34,482 nucleotides of DNA, from contig NZ_NIRT01000030.1 of assembly GCF_003207795.1 (NCBI RefSeq), positions 1 through 34,482 of the forward strand. The letters are read 5' to 3'. The notes below the pieces were generated by a model that had not been told where the DNA came from, did not search any database, and was given only the letters and a program-made list of their open reading frames with translations. Shown one piece after another: positions 12,778 to 21,249 of the stretch; within the stretch, counting starts at the first letter, position 1; each line of letters opens with the position of its first letter. Source of the stretch: Komagataeibacter nataicola. GTDB taxonomy: Bacteria; Pseudomonadota; Alphaproteobacteria; Acetobacterales; Acetobacteraceae. The position numbers and the translations under genes are program-made.

Positions 12778-15738
12778 TCAGTCTGGCACGAACAGGCCGT
12801 GCATGATTTCACCGATCCGTTCCTGATAGGCTTCGGGGGTCTGTTCGGTAGCAATACGGCGCAGCGCATTGGCGCGCACCGTGTCCCATAGCATCTGGTC
12901 ATGATACAGCCGGATGATCTGACGGGCAAAGGCGGCAGGGTCGGTTATATCGGCGCAGAGCATGTCGTGCCCCTCCTGCCAGCCCGCCTGCTGGCACAGA
13001 AGCGGCGAACCCACCACGGGCAGGCCATTGGCTGCCGCCTCGTGCAGTTTATAGGCAATGCCCGCGGCAAAACGGGTGGGGGCGACAAAGACGCGATACC
13101 GGTCATAGATGGGGGCTGTATCGACCACCTGGCCCAGCATGCACACATTGGGGTGCTGGCGGAGCGGGCCGAGATCAACGCGCGGATTGACATGGCCACA
13201 CACGCCAAAGCGGATGTCCGGCCCGAGTTCGGCCACGAGCAGGGGCAGCACTTCGGCGCTGAACCAGGCAAGGGAGTCAAGATTGGGGGCCTGCTGGTCA
13301 TGCACCGCGCCAAGGAACAGGATGTCCCGCCGCGCATCCCAGCCCGGCCCCGTGGCGCGCGGCACCTGCGCATGGCCCAGAATGGAAACATTATCAAAGC
13401 CTGCCTCACGCAGCAGGTCCGCCTCGGCCCCGTTTACCGCCACGACCTGGCGGGCAATGAACAGCGGAGCCAGTTCTGCCGCCAGCCGCGCGGCAAAGGG
13501 CTGGGGACTGGCAATGCCGTGCAGGCGCTCATAGGCCACGTCGCGGCATGTTGCCAGGGCCTCGGTGTCCACCACGATGCGATCGGTGGGGATGCTGGAG
13601 GCGGCCTCGTTGAAAATGGGGGCGAGGCGGCCCGCGTTTTGGGTGCGGGCGATCCAGATTGCATCGAAGCAGCTGCGGCGCTCCTGCAAAAAAGCACTCA
13701 GGTCGGGCAGTTCGCGATCATGAATGACCTCGACATGATCGGGGAAGGCCGCCCGGATCGTGGCCAGATCCTCAATCGGGCGAAAGATGGGGTAAACCGT
13801 AACGCGGTAGCCCAGGGCTGCCAGCGCCGTGATGATGTCGTTCGAGCGCGTGAAGCCCGAGCCCAGGTAACGGAGCGGCAGCCTGTCCTCGATGAACAGC
13901 ACATGTCCGCGCCCGGCATCGGCATGACGGGCGCGGGCCTGCAGCGGGTCGTGCCGCAGGGGCCTGCGCCGCAGTTCCGGGCCATGGCGGCGCGTGAACA
14001 GGGCGCTGTTGCGCGCGATCAGGCGCGAGGCGCTGGTGGCGTCTGATGTGCCACATTCATAATGCACCAGGCACACGGTGGGATCGTACAGAATGCGGTA
14101 GCCCTGCGCGCGGATACGCAGGCACAGATCCGTCTCCTCGAAATAGGCGGGGGCATAGGCTTCATCAAATCCGCCAAGGGCCTGCGCCACATCGGTGCGG
14201 ACCATGAGGAACACGCCCGAGCAGAAATCAACCGCGCGCACGAATCCGGCTTCGGGCACGGCGGGGTGGGCATCGCGCATGTAGCCCTGCACCGACCCGT
14301 CGCGCCACACGATGCTGCCAGCCTCCTGCAACACGCCATGGGTGCGGATGATGCGGCCGCCCACGGCCCCTGTCGCCGCATCGGCCATGAGGCGGGCCAG
14401 CGCGTTGGCAATTGCACCGTATTGCAGGTCCACATCATTGTTGAGGAACAGCACCGCAGGGGCCGCCACCCTGGCAAGCCCGGCATTGCACCCGCGCACG
14501 AAGCCGATATTGCCCGCAAAGTGCAGCACCTCGATGCCTGTTACATGCTGCTCGATATGGGCCACGCCATCACGCGAGCCGGAATCCACCACGATCACCT
14601 GCAGCGCGCCCGCGTAATTGGCCCGTAGCGAGGCGAGGGTGGACATGGTCATTTCAAACTGGTCATGCGCGATGATGATGACACTCAGCGCAGGCGGTTC
14701 ATCGGTGCTGAAATCGATACCCGCCGCCAGCAGCAGCGGCAGGCGCACGGCGCACATGTGGCGGAACAGGGCGCGGGCCTGCGCCTCGGTTACGGCGGGC
14801 GGGGCAGCAGGGCGCAGATCGGGGCGGGCGATGAGATAGTGGCCAAAACCATCCCGCACGCGGCCTGCGCTCACATCGGCCTGAACGGCGGGGTCGCGCA
14901 TGTATTGCGCAAGATCCAGCATCGAGCACGGCTTGCGCAGTTCATGCACGCCGTGGCGCAGGAAGTGCGCATAGCCGTTGCGCAGTTCGCCCCGTTCCAC
15001 CGCCTCGAGCACATCGGGGTTCACTGCGCAGTAGAAGGATTCGGAAAACAGGGGGCCGGGGTCAAAGGCCAGCGGCGTGTCATTGCACAGATAATGGTGC
15101 AGGGCAGACTGCCACAGCCCCTGCGTAATTTGCGCCTGCACATCGGGATAGGTGCGCGCGTACCATTCGGCATCGAAATAGGGCGAGAGATTGCGCCATG
15201 GCAGGAACGCTGCTCCGCGCAGCAGGTAATCGGCAAAAGGGTGGGCGAGGGCGCTGCCTTCTCCCTCGGGGGCGAGGGTCAGATAGGTCGCCGGGTCGAA
15301 AAAGCATGACCCGGTGCGCATTTCCGCATCGCCCGTGCGCAGGTAATGGTCGTAGCCATTGCGGTAGCCCGCCTGCTCGAGGCTGGCCTGCGTCATGTCG
15401 GGGTAGGCGGCGCGGTAGGCCTGCTCGTCAAACAGCCAGTGGGGGTTGTGGTCCTGCAGGCCCGCGTTCAAGTAATGGTCAAACCCGCTGCGCCATACGC
15501 CCTGCGCCACAAGGGCGGCGACGTCAGGATAGGTGGCGCGGTACCATTCCTCATCAAAAAACGGATTGGGGGAGTGGCACAGTGCCACGCCATGCTCGTG
15601 GTAGAAATCACACGCCTGCGCGGGGGTGATGTCCATAAGCTCCAGCACCGCCGCATGGCGGCCATGGTACCATGCGGTATCAAAGGTGGCCCAGCGGGCA
15701 GCCATTTCCGCATGATCGGGGGAAACAGCCATCGTCAA
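12778..15738 (-). CDS. Dual glycosyltransferase with N-terminal repeats
   Basis: The 986-residue protein has three parts. Residues about 18-305 hold seven repeats of 35-40 residues with the pattern FD-EWY--YPDV, then G-DHYL--G; repeats 1, 4 and 7 are the most divergent. Such repeats precede glycosyltransferases and sulfatases in alphaproteobacterial surface-polysaccharide proteins. Residues about 350-590 form a GT2 (GT-A) domain: LSVIIIAHDQ, VVDSGSRDG, FLNNDVD (the metal-binding Asp motif) and EETDLCLRI. Residues about 620-980 form a GT-B domain of GT4 type: DILFLGAVHD, then FVAPTRFAAGIAYKLHEAAANGLPVV. No membrane segment is evident. It probably builds an exopolysaccharide, lipopolysaccharide or protein glycan in the cytoplasm. 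It stands alone rather than in a polysaccharide cluster. Confidence 0.85.
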   Translation of the reverse strand: MTMAVSPDHAEMAARWATFDTAWYHGRHAAVLELMDITPAQACDFYHEHGVALCHSPNPFFDEEWYRATYPDVAALVAQGVWRSGFDHYLNAGLQDHNPHWLFDEQAYRAAYPDMTQASLEQAGYRNGYDHYLRTGDAEMRTGSCFFDPATYLTLAPEGEGSALAHPFADYLLRGAAFLPWRNLSPYFDAEWYARTYPDVQAQITQGLWQSALHHYLCNDTPLAFDPGPLFSESFYCAVNPDVLEAVERGELRNGYAHFLRHGVHELRKPCSMLDLAQYMRDPAVQADVSAGRVRDGFGHYLIARPDLRPAAPPAVTEAQARALFRHMCAVRLPLLLAAGIDFSTDEPPALSVIIIAHDQFEMTMSTLASLRANYAGALQVIVVDSGSRDGVAHIEQHVTGIEVLHFAGNIGFVRGCNAGLARVAAPAVLFLNNDVDLQYGAIANALARLMADAATGAVGGRIIRTHGVLQEAGSIVWRDGSVQGYMRDAHPAVPEAGFVRAVDFCSGVFLMVRTDVAQALGGFDEAYAPAYFEETDLCLRIRAQGYRILYDPTVCLVHYECGTSDATSASRLIARNSALFTRRHGPELRRRPLRHDPLQARARHADAGRGHVLFIEDRLPLRYLGSGFTRSNDIITALAALGYRVTVYPIFRPIEDLATIRAAFPDHVEVIHDRELPDLSAFLQERRSCFDAIWIARTQNAGRLAPIFNEAASSIPTDRIVVDTEALATCRDVAYERLHGIASPQPFAARLAAELAPLFIARQVVAVNGAEADLLREAGFDNVSILGHAQVPRATGPGWDARRDILFLGAVHDQQAPNLDSLAWFSAEVLPLLVAELGPDIRFGVCGHVNPRVDLGPLRQHPNVCMLGQVVDTAPIYDRYRVFVAPTRFAAGIAYKLHEAAANGLPVVGSPLLCQQAGWQEGHDMLCADITDPAAFARQIIRLYHDQMLWDTVRANALRRIATEQTPEAYQERIGEIMHGLFVPD

Positions 15739-15834
15739 TCCCTGTCTCGTTCCTATTCACGGCGTTATGCCCGCAAAAGGTTAAGAGACGGTATGAAGCG
15801 CCCGTTTTTAAGAAAGCCTGCGGATCATGCCGTT

Positions 15835-16737
15835 TCAGCCGCGTGCTGGCGGCCGCCATGCCGGGTGGCCCCATGTGTTCATGACCACGACCCCCAGCAT
15901 GACCACCCCACCGCCAAGCAGCGTGCGGCCTGTTGGCACTTCTCCCGTCAGGGCAAAGGCCAGCAGTATGGTGGCGGGGGGCAGGGCATAGAGCAGCGCT
16001 GAGCCTCGTGCCGCGCCCATGTGGCTGATGACGAAGGTCCATGCGCCGTAGCCCAGCGCTGCGGGAAAGATGCCCAGCTCAACCACGGCCGCCGTGCACG
16101 ACCATGGCGCGTGGGCAACAACCACGCAGGCGCGGGGCAGCCACGGCACAAGCAGCAGCGCCCCCGCGATGAGGATGTAGGCGATGGTGGGCAGGGCCCC
16201 GTAGCGCGGCATGAGCTGGCGCAGCATGATGGTATAGATTGCGGTGCACAGGGCGGCGGCCAGCAGCATTGTCGCCCCCGAGCCGAAGGCGATGCCGCCT
16301 GCCTGCCCTCCCGCGATCAGGATCACGCCCGAGAAACTGAGCACGGAGCCTGCCCAGCCCCACCGGGTCAGCCGCTCGCCCAGGAGGGGCATGGCCAGCA
16401 GCGCGGTCAGCAGCGGTGAGGAGCCGATGAGCAGGCTCGCCGCCCCGGCCGAGACCGTGACCTCGCCGATGTTGAAGAGTACATTATAAAGTGAAATGCC
16501 AATGCCCGCGCAGGCCAGTACGCGTGGCACGTCGCGCCATGCCGGCGGCGGCACGCGCCCGCAGGCCAGCCACAGGGCCGCGAGGACCGCCGCCACCGCG
16601 TAACGGATGGCGGCCAGCGGCACCGGCGGCATGTCGCGCAGCGCAATGCGCACCACCGGATAAGCGCTGGCCCATGACAGGATGGCCACTGCCACGGCGA
16701 ATGGCAGCATGCGGGCTGTCAGGGTCTTGTTGTTCAT
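15835..16737 (-). CDS. DMT-superfamily (EamA) transporter
   Basis: The 300-residue protein contains about ten hydrophobic helices in two EamA-type halves (roughly 10-135 and 150-285). The first half has the typical ILSWASAYPVVRIALRDMPP start and GISLYNVLFNIGE, and the second has LGYGAWTFVISHMGA. Family members export amino acids, nucleobases, sugars or other metabolites across the inner membrane by antiport or facilitated transport. The substrate cannot be deduced. It lies between the glycosyltransferase and the YbaK-type gene on the same strand with gaps of 60-100 nt; a joint operon is possible but unproven. Confidence 0.85.
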   Translation of the reverse strand: MNNKTLTARMLPFAVAVAILSWASAYPVVRIALRDMPPVPLAAIRYAVAAVLAALWLACGRVPPPAWRDVPRVLACAGIGISLYNVLFNIGEVTVSAGAASLLIGSSPLLTALLAMPLLGERLTRWGWAGSVLSFSGVILIAGGQAGGIAFGSGATMLLAAALCTAIYTIMLRQLMPRYGALPTIAYILIAGALLLVPWLPRACVVVAHAPWSCTAAVVELGIFPAALGYGAWTFVISHMGAARGSALLYALPPATILLAFALTGEVPTGRTLLGGGVVMLGVVVMNTWGHPAWRPPARG

Positions 16738-16802
16738 ATCTTTCGCATAGCAGGGTTTTAAACGCAGGGGGAATGGATTTACGCCCTGCGGTGGTGGGGC
16801 GG

Positions 16803-17300
16803 TCAGTCCTTGCTGGCGGGGGGAGGGGTCGAAATATCGGCCACCCGGGCGGCGACGGCTTTCTGGGCATCGGCCGGGGCAAGGGAGACGACAAGCCCCT
16901 GATCGCCAGCATTGATATAGACCGTGGGCTGCGCCATGGCCGCAGCCGACAGCACGACAGGCATGGGGTTGGCCTGACCGAACGGGCTGGTGCCACCGGA
17001 GCGGAACCCGGTCAGTGCTGCGGATTTCTCGGGTGACATCATGCGGGCATTGCGCCCCCCGAACAGGGCCGCCACCGCCTTGAAGTTGACCCGGTGGTTG
17101 GCTGGCACCACAAGGCAGACGGGTGTTGTGCGGTCCACTTCCACCACCAGCGTCTTGAGCACACAGGCAGGGTCCGCCCCGATGGAGGAGGCCGCCTGCA
17201 TGCCGATCAGCCCGCCACCGGGCGCGTATTCATAATCATGCACCGAAAAGGGCACGCCACTGGCGGCAAGAAATTCGGTAGCCTTTGTCTGTTGGGTCAT
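16803..17300 (-). CDS. ybaK: Cys-tRNA(Pro)/Cys-tRNA(Cys) deacylase, YbaK/EbsC family
   Basis: The 165-residue protein is of normal YbaK length. The fold landmarks are HDYEYAPGG near the start, the ACVLKTLVVE strand with the conserved lysine (Lys49) needed for deacylation, and the late FRSGGTSPFG motif lining the pocket. Family members hydrolyse cysteine mischarged on tRNA-Pro, guarding translation fidelity. Assignment to YbaK rather than to the related ProX or YeaK groups rests on the SGGTSPFG motif and overall length. It is followed by a YoaK-type gene's 3' end and preceded by an EamA transporter with no obvious functional link. Confidence 0.85.
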   Translation of the reverse strand: MTQQTKATEFLAASGVPFSVHDYEYAPGGGLIGMQAASSIGADPACVLKTLVVEVDRTTPVCLVVPANHRVNFKAVAALFGGRNARMMSPEKSAALTGFRSGGTSPFGQANPMPVVLSAAAMAQPTVYINAGDQGLVVSLAPADAQKAVAARVADISTPPPASKD

Positions 17301-17408
17301 GCTGTCTGTGTTTCACCCCTTTGGTGCGGCCCGTAGCCGCCGGTTGCAATGCAAGGATAAAATGGCACCCGGTGGCATGCAACCGTGGCGCCCTGCGCTG
17401 CTTGACCG

Positions 17409-18101
17409 CTACCGGCCCCGCAGCACGGCAGGCAGCGCGAGCAGGATCAGCGCCGCTCCCAGCCCCATGAGCGACCGCGCGCCCCACAACCCGTAGCCCA
17501 GCGCGCCCGCGCTGCCTCCCAGCACGAAGGAGGTGATGATTGCGCCATGCAGGCGCAGCCGGGCTGTCACGTCAGGCGAGGGGGTGGCCCGGTTTTCCAT
17601 CCATTGGGCCAGTTCCAGCCCGAGGTCGGTCAGCATGCCGGTCATGTGCGTGGTGCGCACCCGCGCACCTGAAATATGGGTGACCGTGGCGTTCTGCATC
17701 CCCATGAGAAAACCCAGCCCATAACCCAGTACCCCCGCGCACGCCCCCGTGGGCAGGCAGGCCGCCACCATGCCCAGCGCCACGAGCGCCGTGCCCTCCA
17801 GCACGATGATGCGGGCATGCATGCAGGCCACGCCCCGCCTGCATCCGGCCCTGAGGCGCAGCGTCGCCAGCACGGCCCCGGCCACGAAGGCCACGACCAG
17901 ACCCAGACCGCACAGCACGGCCATGCGTCCACCCTGCACCAGCCCTGTCGCCATGGCCGAAAGGTTGCCTGTCATGTTCGCGGCATAGGAGCCGATGGCC
18001 AGGAAACCGGTCACATTCATGCCGCCTGCCACCGCAGCGAGCGTGCAGCCCAGCCTGAGGTCGCTACCGATACTGCGCGATGGGCCTTCGTGAACCAGCA
18101 T
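17409..18101 (-). CDS. YoaK/DUF1275 family membrane protein
   Basis: The 230-residue protein has six or so hydrophobic segments and the family signatures: an early GGMNVTGFLAIGSYAANMTGN stretch in the first helices and a central MGMQNATVTHI motif followed by THMTG (about 135-160). Members are inner-membrane proteins of unknown function, sometimes discussed as transporters related to SulP-type topology. The upstream region on its strand runs into a long AT-rich stretch. It may start a minus-strand unit, but the 108-nt gap to the YbaK-type gene contains no clear terminator. Confidence 0.8.
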   Translation of the reverse strand: MLVHEGPSRSIGSDLRLGCTLAAVAGGMNVTGFLAIGSYAANMTGNLSAMATGLVQGGRMAVLCGLGLVVAFVAGAVLATLRLRAGCRRGVACMHARIIVLEGTALVALGMVAACLPTGACAGVLGYGLGFLMGMQNATVTHISGARVRTTHMTGMLTDLGLELAQWMENRATPSPDVTARLRLHGAIITSFVLGGSAGALGYGLWGARSLMGLGAALILLALPAVLRGR

Positions 18102-19004
18102 ATCCGTCTTCCGTGTGACGCAGGACAGTCCGCGCCATAACGGTGGTATCGGCTAGGGGATAAGGTAAATGCAACCTGCAATACCGCCGCAGATTCCCAC
18201 ATGGCCGGGCGGAATCACATCAGCGCGAGGTTTAAAAGGGGAGCATGCAACCTCAGGTGGTATTTTTTTAATGGACTCATGAATATTTCTTATCGAGGTA
18301 TTTCTTATTGAGGCACCGCGTCCATTCAGCCGCCCGGGCCTGCCGCAGGATCTGCCTGCCTGATTTTTGCCATATTCGTAAAGTCGTTTTTAACCTAACC
18401 GTTTCATTATATGAATATGGTAAGCCAGACAGCTGACGCTTTCATAAATACTGAGAGCATATATATGAATATATATTAATAATATGGCGCATTTTCAAGA
18501 TTATAATGCTGCCATTCCGAAACATGACCTGCGGATATACCAGAAAAATCGAGATTATAGGAAAATATACCTAAATCCTTATTTCAGTCAGAAACTCTAT
18601 ATTTTTGAAGCGAGCAGGCTTCCACCAAGTGATTTTTTTATAGACTTATGTAAATAAAATCATAAACCATAAGATTAATATATATTAACTTAATATTTTT
18701 TTCCAAATTCTTGCAAGAAAACCCGATTTGAACATTAATTCTATCCCCTCCCTACAACCGAAAAGGGTAATGGACCGGTCTTTTAGGTCTGTTTTTTGCA
18801 ATCTCGGGTTGTTATTCTCGTTTTGCCACCTCAATATTCCGATCTATACATATAGACAGGCGCGCACGATAATGGCATGTTCCAAAAAAATACCTAATGA
18901 ATTTCTTTAAGTGATGATAAAGCGTTTACGTCTCCAGCAAATCGGGATGCAGCAGGCCTGTCCTGAGCCTGCCCATGCCGGTCCTGGGGCAGTATGGGTA
19001 AGTA
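18102..19004. other. AT-rich gene-free region
   Basis: About 900 bp lie between the divergent YoaK-type and deaminase-like genes. From about 18230 to 18920 the sequence is far more AT-rich than its surroundings. It contains a tandem 15-bp repeat (18284-18313), an AT-rich cluster of TATATA-type words (18455-18485) and a perfect palindrome TTAATATATATTAA (18675-18688). A 60-codon frame at 18728-18910 has no convincing ribosome site or protein-like pattern. The stretch may be a remnant of a foreign insertion or an extended regulatory region. Confidence 0.6.
18284..18313 (+). repeat. Tandem 15-bp repeat
   Basis: TATTTCTTATCGAGG is followed at once by TATTTCTTATTGAGG, differing at one base. It sits inside the AT-rich gene-free stretch, upstream of the YoaK-type gene and about 700 bp from the next plus-strand gene. 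It is either a small slippage duplication or a pair of protein-binding sites. Confidence 0.6.
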
Positions 19005-20354
19005 ATGATTGATATCCTGATTTGTGATGCCCACCTCTACATTGACCGTGAATGGGAAATTCCTGATGGCTGGATTGCGATCAGGGAAAACCGCATCCAC
19101 GCTGTTGGTACCGCAGGCCAGCCCCGCCCCGAGGCCCGTCGCGTCATAAGCGCGCGCGGGCGGCTGGTCACGCCCGGCCTGGTCAATGCCCATCACCACA
19201 TGATCCAGAACCTGACGCGCTCGTACGCACCGCTCACGCGCAGCAAGCTCTTCATGTGGCTGCAGGGACTATACCCCCTGTGGACCGCACTTGATGAGGA
19301 GGCGACCTACCTCGCCACCTACGTGGCCATGGCAGAACTGCTCATGGGTGGGTGTACCACCTCGATGGACCATATGTACGTTCATCCCCGTCCCCGCCTG
19401 ATCGATGCGCAGTTCCGCGCCGCGCGTGACATCGGCTTCCGTTTTTATGCGACGCGCGGCAGCATGACCCGCTCCGTGGAAGATGGCGGCCTGCCCCCCG
19501 CCGCCCTCGTGCAGGATGAAGAGACCATCATGGCCGACTGCGAGCGGCTGGTCGGCCTTTTCCACGACCGCTCGCCCGGTGCCATGGGGCGGGTTGCCCT
19601 TGGCCCGGCGTCGCTGTTCTCGGCCTCCGAGCGGATCATGCGGGAGTCCGTGACACTGGCCGAGCGCCATGACCTGCGCCTGCACACCCATCTGGCCGAG
19701 GACATGGAAGAAGATGATTACAGCCTCAGCGTTTATGGCTGCACGCCAACCGAGCATTTCGAGCATATGGGCTGGGCTGGGCCGCGCTCATGGGTAGCCC
19801 ATTGCATCTATCCTTCCTCGTCCGAGATCGATCGCCTGGCGCAGGCCGGGGTGAGTGTGGTGCAGTGCCCCGGCTCGAACATGATGATTGGCGGCGGCAG
19901 CGCTGACGTGCAGAACCTGCAGGAGCGTGGCATGCGCGTGGGGCTGGGCTGCAACGGCTCGGCCACGACCGACCATGCCTCGATGTGGATGGAAACCCGC
20001 AACGCCATGCTGCTTGGCCGCATGCGGGGCGGGCCGGAATCCATGGGTGCGCGTGAGGCGCTGGACATGGCCACGCGGGGCGGGGCCGCCTGCCTGGGGT
20101 GGGAGGACGAGATCGGCCATCTGCGCCCCGGCGCCTGCGCGGATCTTGTTATCTGGCATATGTCCGATGTGGCGCTGGCGGGCGCCCTGACCGATCCGGT
20201 CGAGGCCTGGCTGCGCTGTGGCCCCGCCATGGCGGGCACCACGATCGTCAATGGCCGGGTGCTGGTGGAGAACTGCGAGCCCTGCCTGCCGGGACTGGCA
20301 GATATCCTGCGCGATCATGCCCGGCAGGCGCGCCGCATCCAGCAACTCGACTGA
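19005..20354 (+). CDS. 8-oxoguanine deaminase-like amidohydrolase
   Basis: The 449-residue protein belongs to the amidohydrolase superfamily (subtype with one divalent metal). Metal ligands and catalytic residues are visible: HxH in NAHHHMIQ (His63 and His65), HTHLAED (His and Glu), VAHCIY (His) and a late Asp in GSATTDHASMW. The composition around TRGSM, the following GGLPP and LVQDEETI resembles bacterial 8-oxoguanine deaminases. These convert 8-oxoguanine to urate and so clear oxidised purines. Related triazine hydrolases (AtzA/TrzN type) are the main alternative. The ribosome site is weak. An AT-rich gene-free region lies upstream and a terminator about 120 nt downstream. Confidence 0.75.
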   Translation: MIDILICDAHLYIDREWEIPDGWIAIRENRIHAVGTAGQPRPEARRVISARGRLVTPGLVNAHHHMIQNLTRSYAPLTRSKLFMWLQGLYPLWTALDEEATYLATYVAMAELLMGGCTTSMDHMYVHPRPRLIDAQFRAARDIGFRFYATRGSMTRSVEDGGLPPAALVQDEETIMADCERLVGLFHDRSPGAMGRVALGPASLFSASERIMRESVTLAERHDLRLHTHLAEDMEEDDYSLSVYGCTPTEHFEHMGWAGPRSWVAHCIYPSSSEIDRLAQAGVSVVQCPGSNMMIGGGSADVQNLQERGMRVGLGCNGSATTDHASMWMETRNAMLLGRMRGGPESMGAREALDMATRGGAACLGWEDEIGHLRPGACADLVIWHMSDVALAGALTDPVEAWLRCGPAMAGTTIVNGRVLVENCEPCLPGLADILRDHARQARRIQQLD

Positions 20355-20474
20355 GGGCATGGCCCCGCGTAGAGGCTGCGGGCATCCCTCCATGCGGGCC
20401 TCCATGGCCGGGCGCGCCTGCCCGGGGTGGGCCACGAAACCATACGACCTTCTGAAAGATTGTTTATTTTACAG

Positions 20475-20500
20475 CATGAATGAAAATATTCATGTTTTTT
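20475..20500 (+). terminator. Probable terminator of the deaminase-like gene
   Basis: CATGAAT and ATTCATG form a 7-bp stem with a GAAAAT loop, followed by six Ts. The stem is AT-rich and so weaker than most terminators here. It lies between two convergent genes and is oriented for the plus-strand gene. Confidence 0.5.
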
Positions 20501-20555
20501 CCACAGGGTTATCTTTCTGACTATCCCCGGAATCTGTGGATAAGGCCAGGTCTCT

Positions 20556-21128
20556 TTAATTATAGCGGCAGGGCCTGTTCGTAACCGGTGCAGCATCGGA
20601 CTGGATCACCATAAGCGTGACCGGGCCATCGCCTATATTGCCTGCATCATGGCCTTTTTTGCCGCGAAAAGGGCCATTGGCCATGGGGCGCACGGCCTGA
20701 TCCTCGCCAAACAGGATGTCACCGGGGCCCATTTCCACCCGCGTGCCATCCATTGCCCGCACATACCACCGCCCCTGGAGCGGAATGATCCACTGCGGCC
20801 TGGGGTCGGGATGCCAGGTGCCATTCCAGTGCGCGGGCTGGACCGTCATCATGATGGTGGCCATCTGCGGGGCCATGGGGTCCTGCCATTGTGGTCCGGC
20901 AGGGGGCGACATGCTTTTAAGAAAAAAATCATGCACCGGGCAGGTGGTGATGTGGCTGACGCCTTTGTCATCGGCCCATAAATGTCGGTACAGCCGCTGT
21001 GGCGGGGCGGGCTGCGTGGTATCGGGCAGCACGGCGGGGCCAGATGTTGCCGGTGGCACGGTAGCCTGCGCGGCCAGGCCGGGCAGGGCGAACAGGGCGG
21101 CGAGCATGAGCGTTTTGCGAATGGACAT
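20556..21128 (-). CDS. Exported cupin-domain protein
   Basis: The ATG at 21128 has a perfect AAGGAGG site six nt upstream, which decides the start although the frame is open further. The 190-residue product has a Sec signal peptide (basic MSIRK, then a hydrophobic run ending AAQA near residue 22). The mature part includes a cupin-like beta barrel (about 95-180). WHPDPRPQWIIPLQGRWYV and MGPGDILFGED match the first and second cupin motifs, with a late HDAGN. Periplasmic cupins may bind metals or sugars or act as dioxygenase-like enzymes. It is followed by no further gene on its strand and lies downstream of the PQQ-type dehydrogenase gene, so a joint oxidative role in the periplasm is possible. 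Confidence 0.7.
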   Translation of the reverse strand: MSIRKTLMLAALFALPGLAAQATVPPATSGPAVLPDTTQPAPPQRLYRHLWADDKGVSHITTCPVHDFFLKSMSPPAGPQWQDPMAPQMATIMMTVQPAHWNGTWHPDPRPQWIIPLQGRWYVRAMDGTRVEMGPGDILFGEDQAVRPMANGPFRGKKGHDAGNIGDGPVTLMVIQSDAAPVTNRPCRYN

Positions 21129-21249
21129 GACATGCCTCCTTGGCTGGAAGGGATGGCCTGCGCCCCCTCCGCCCGGCCGCACGGTTCCGCATGGCGGCCG
21201 CGGGGCTGGTCTGGCGCAGGAAAGGACAGGGGCAGGCTGGCTGCACCGC

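Noticed and set aside
12901-14046. 381-codon plus-strand frame inside the glycosyltransferase gene
   Set aside because: Same reason: antisense shadow of a GC-rich gene without protein-like motifs.
18728-18910. 60-codon frame in the AT-rich island
   Set aside because: No ribosome site, no motif and a start within an AT-rich stretch; a random frame is more likely.
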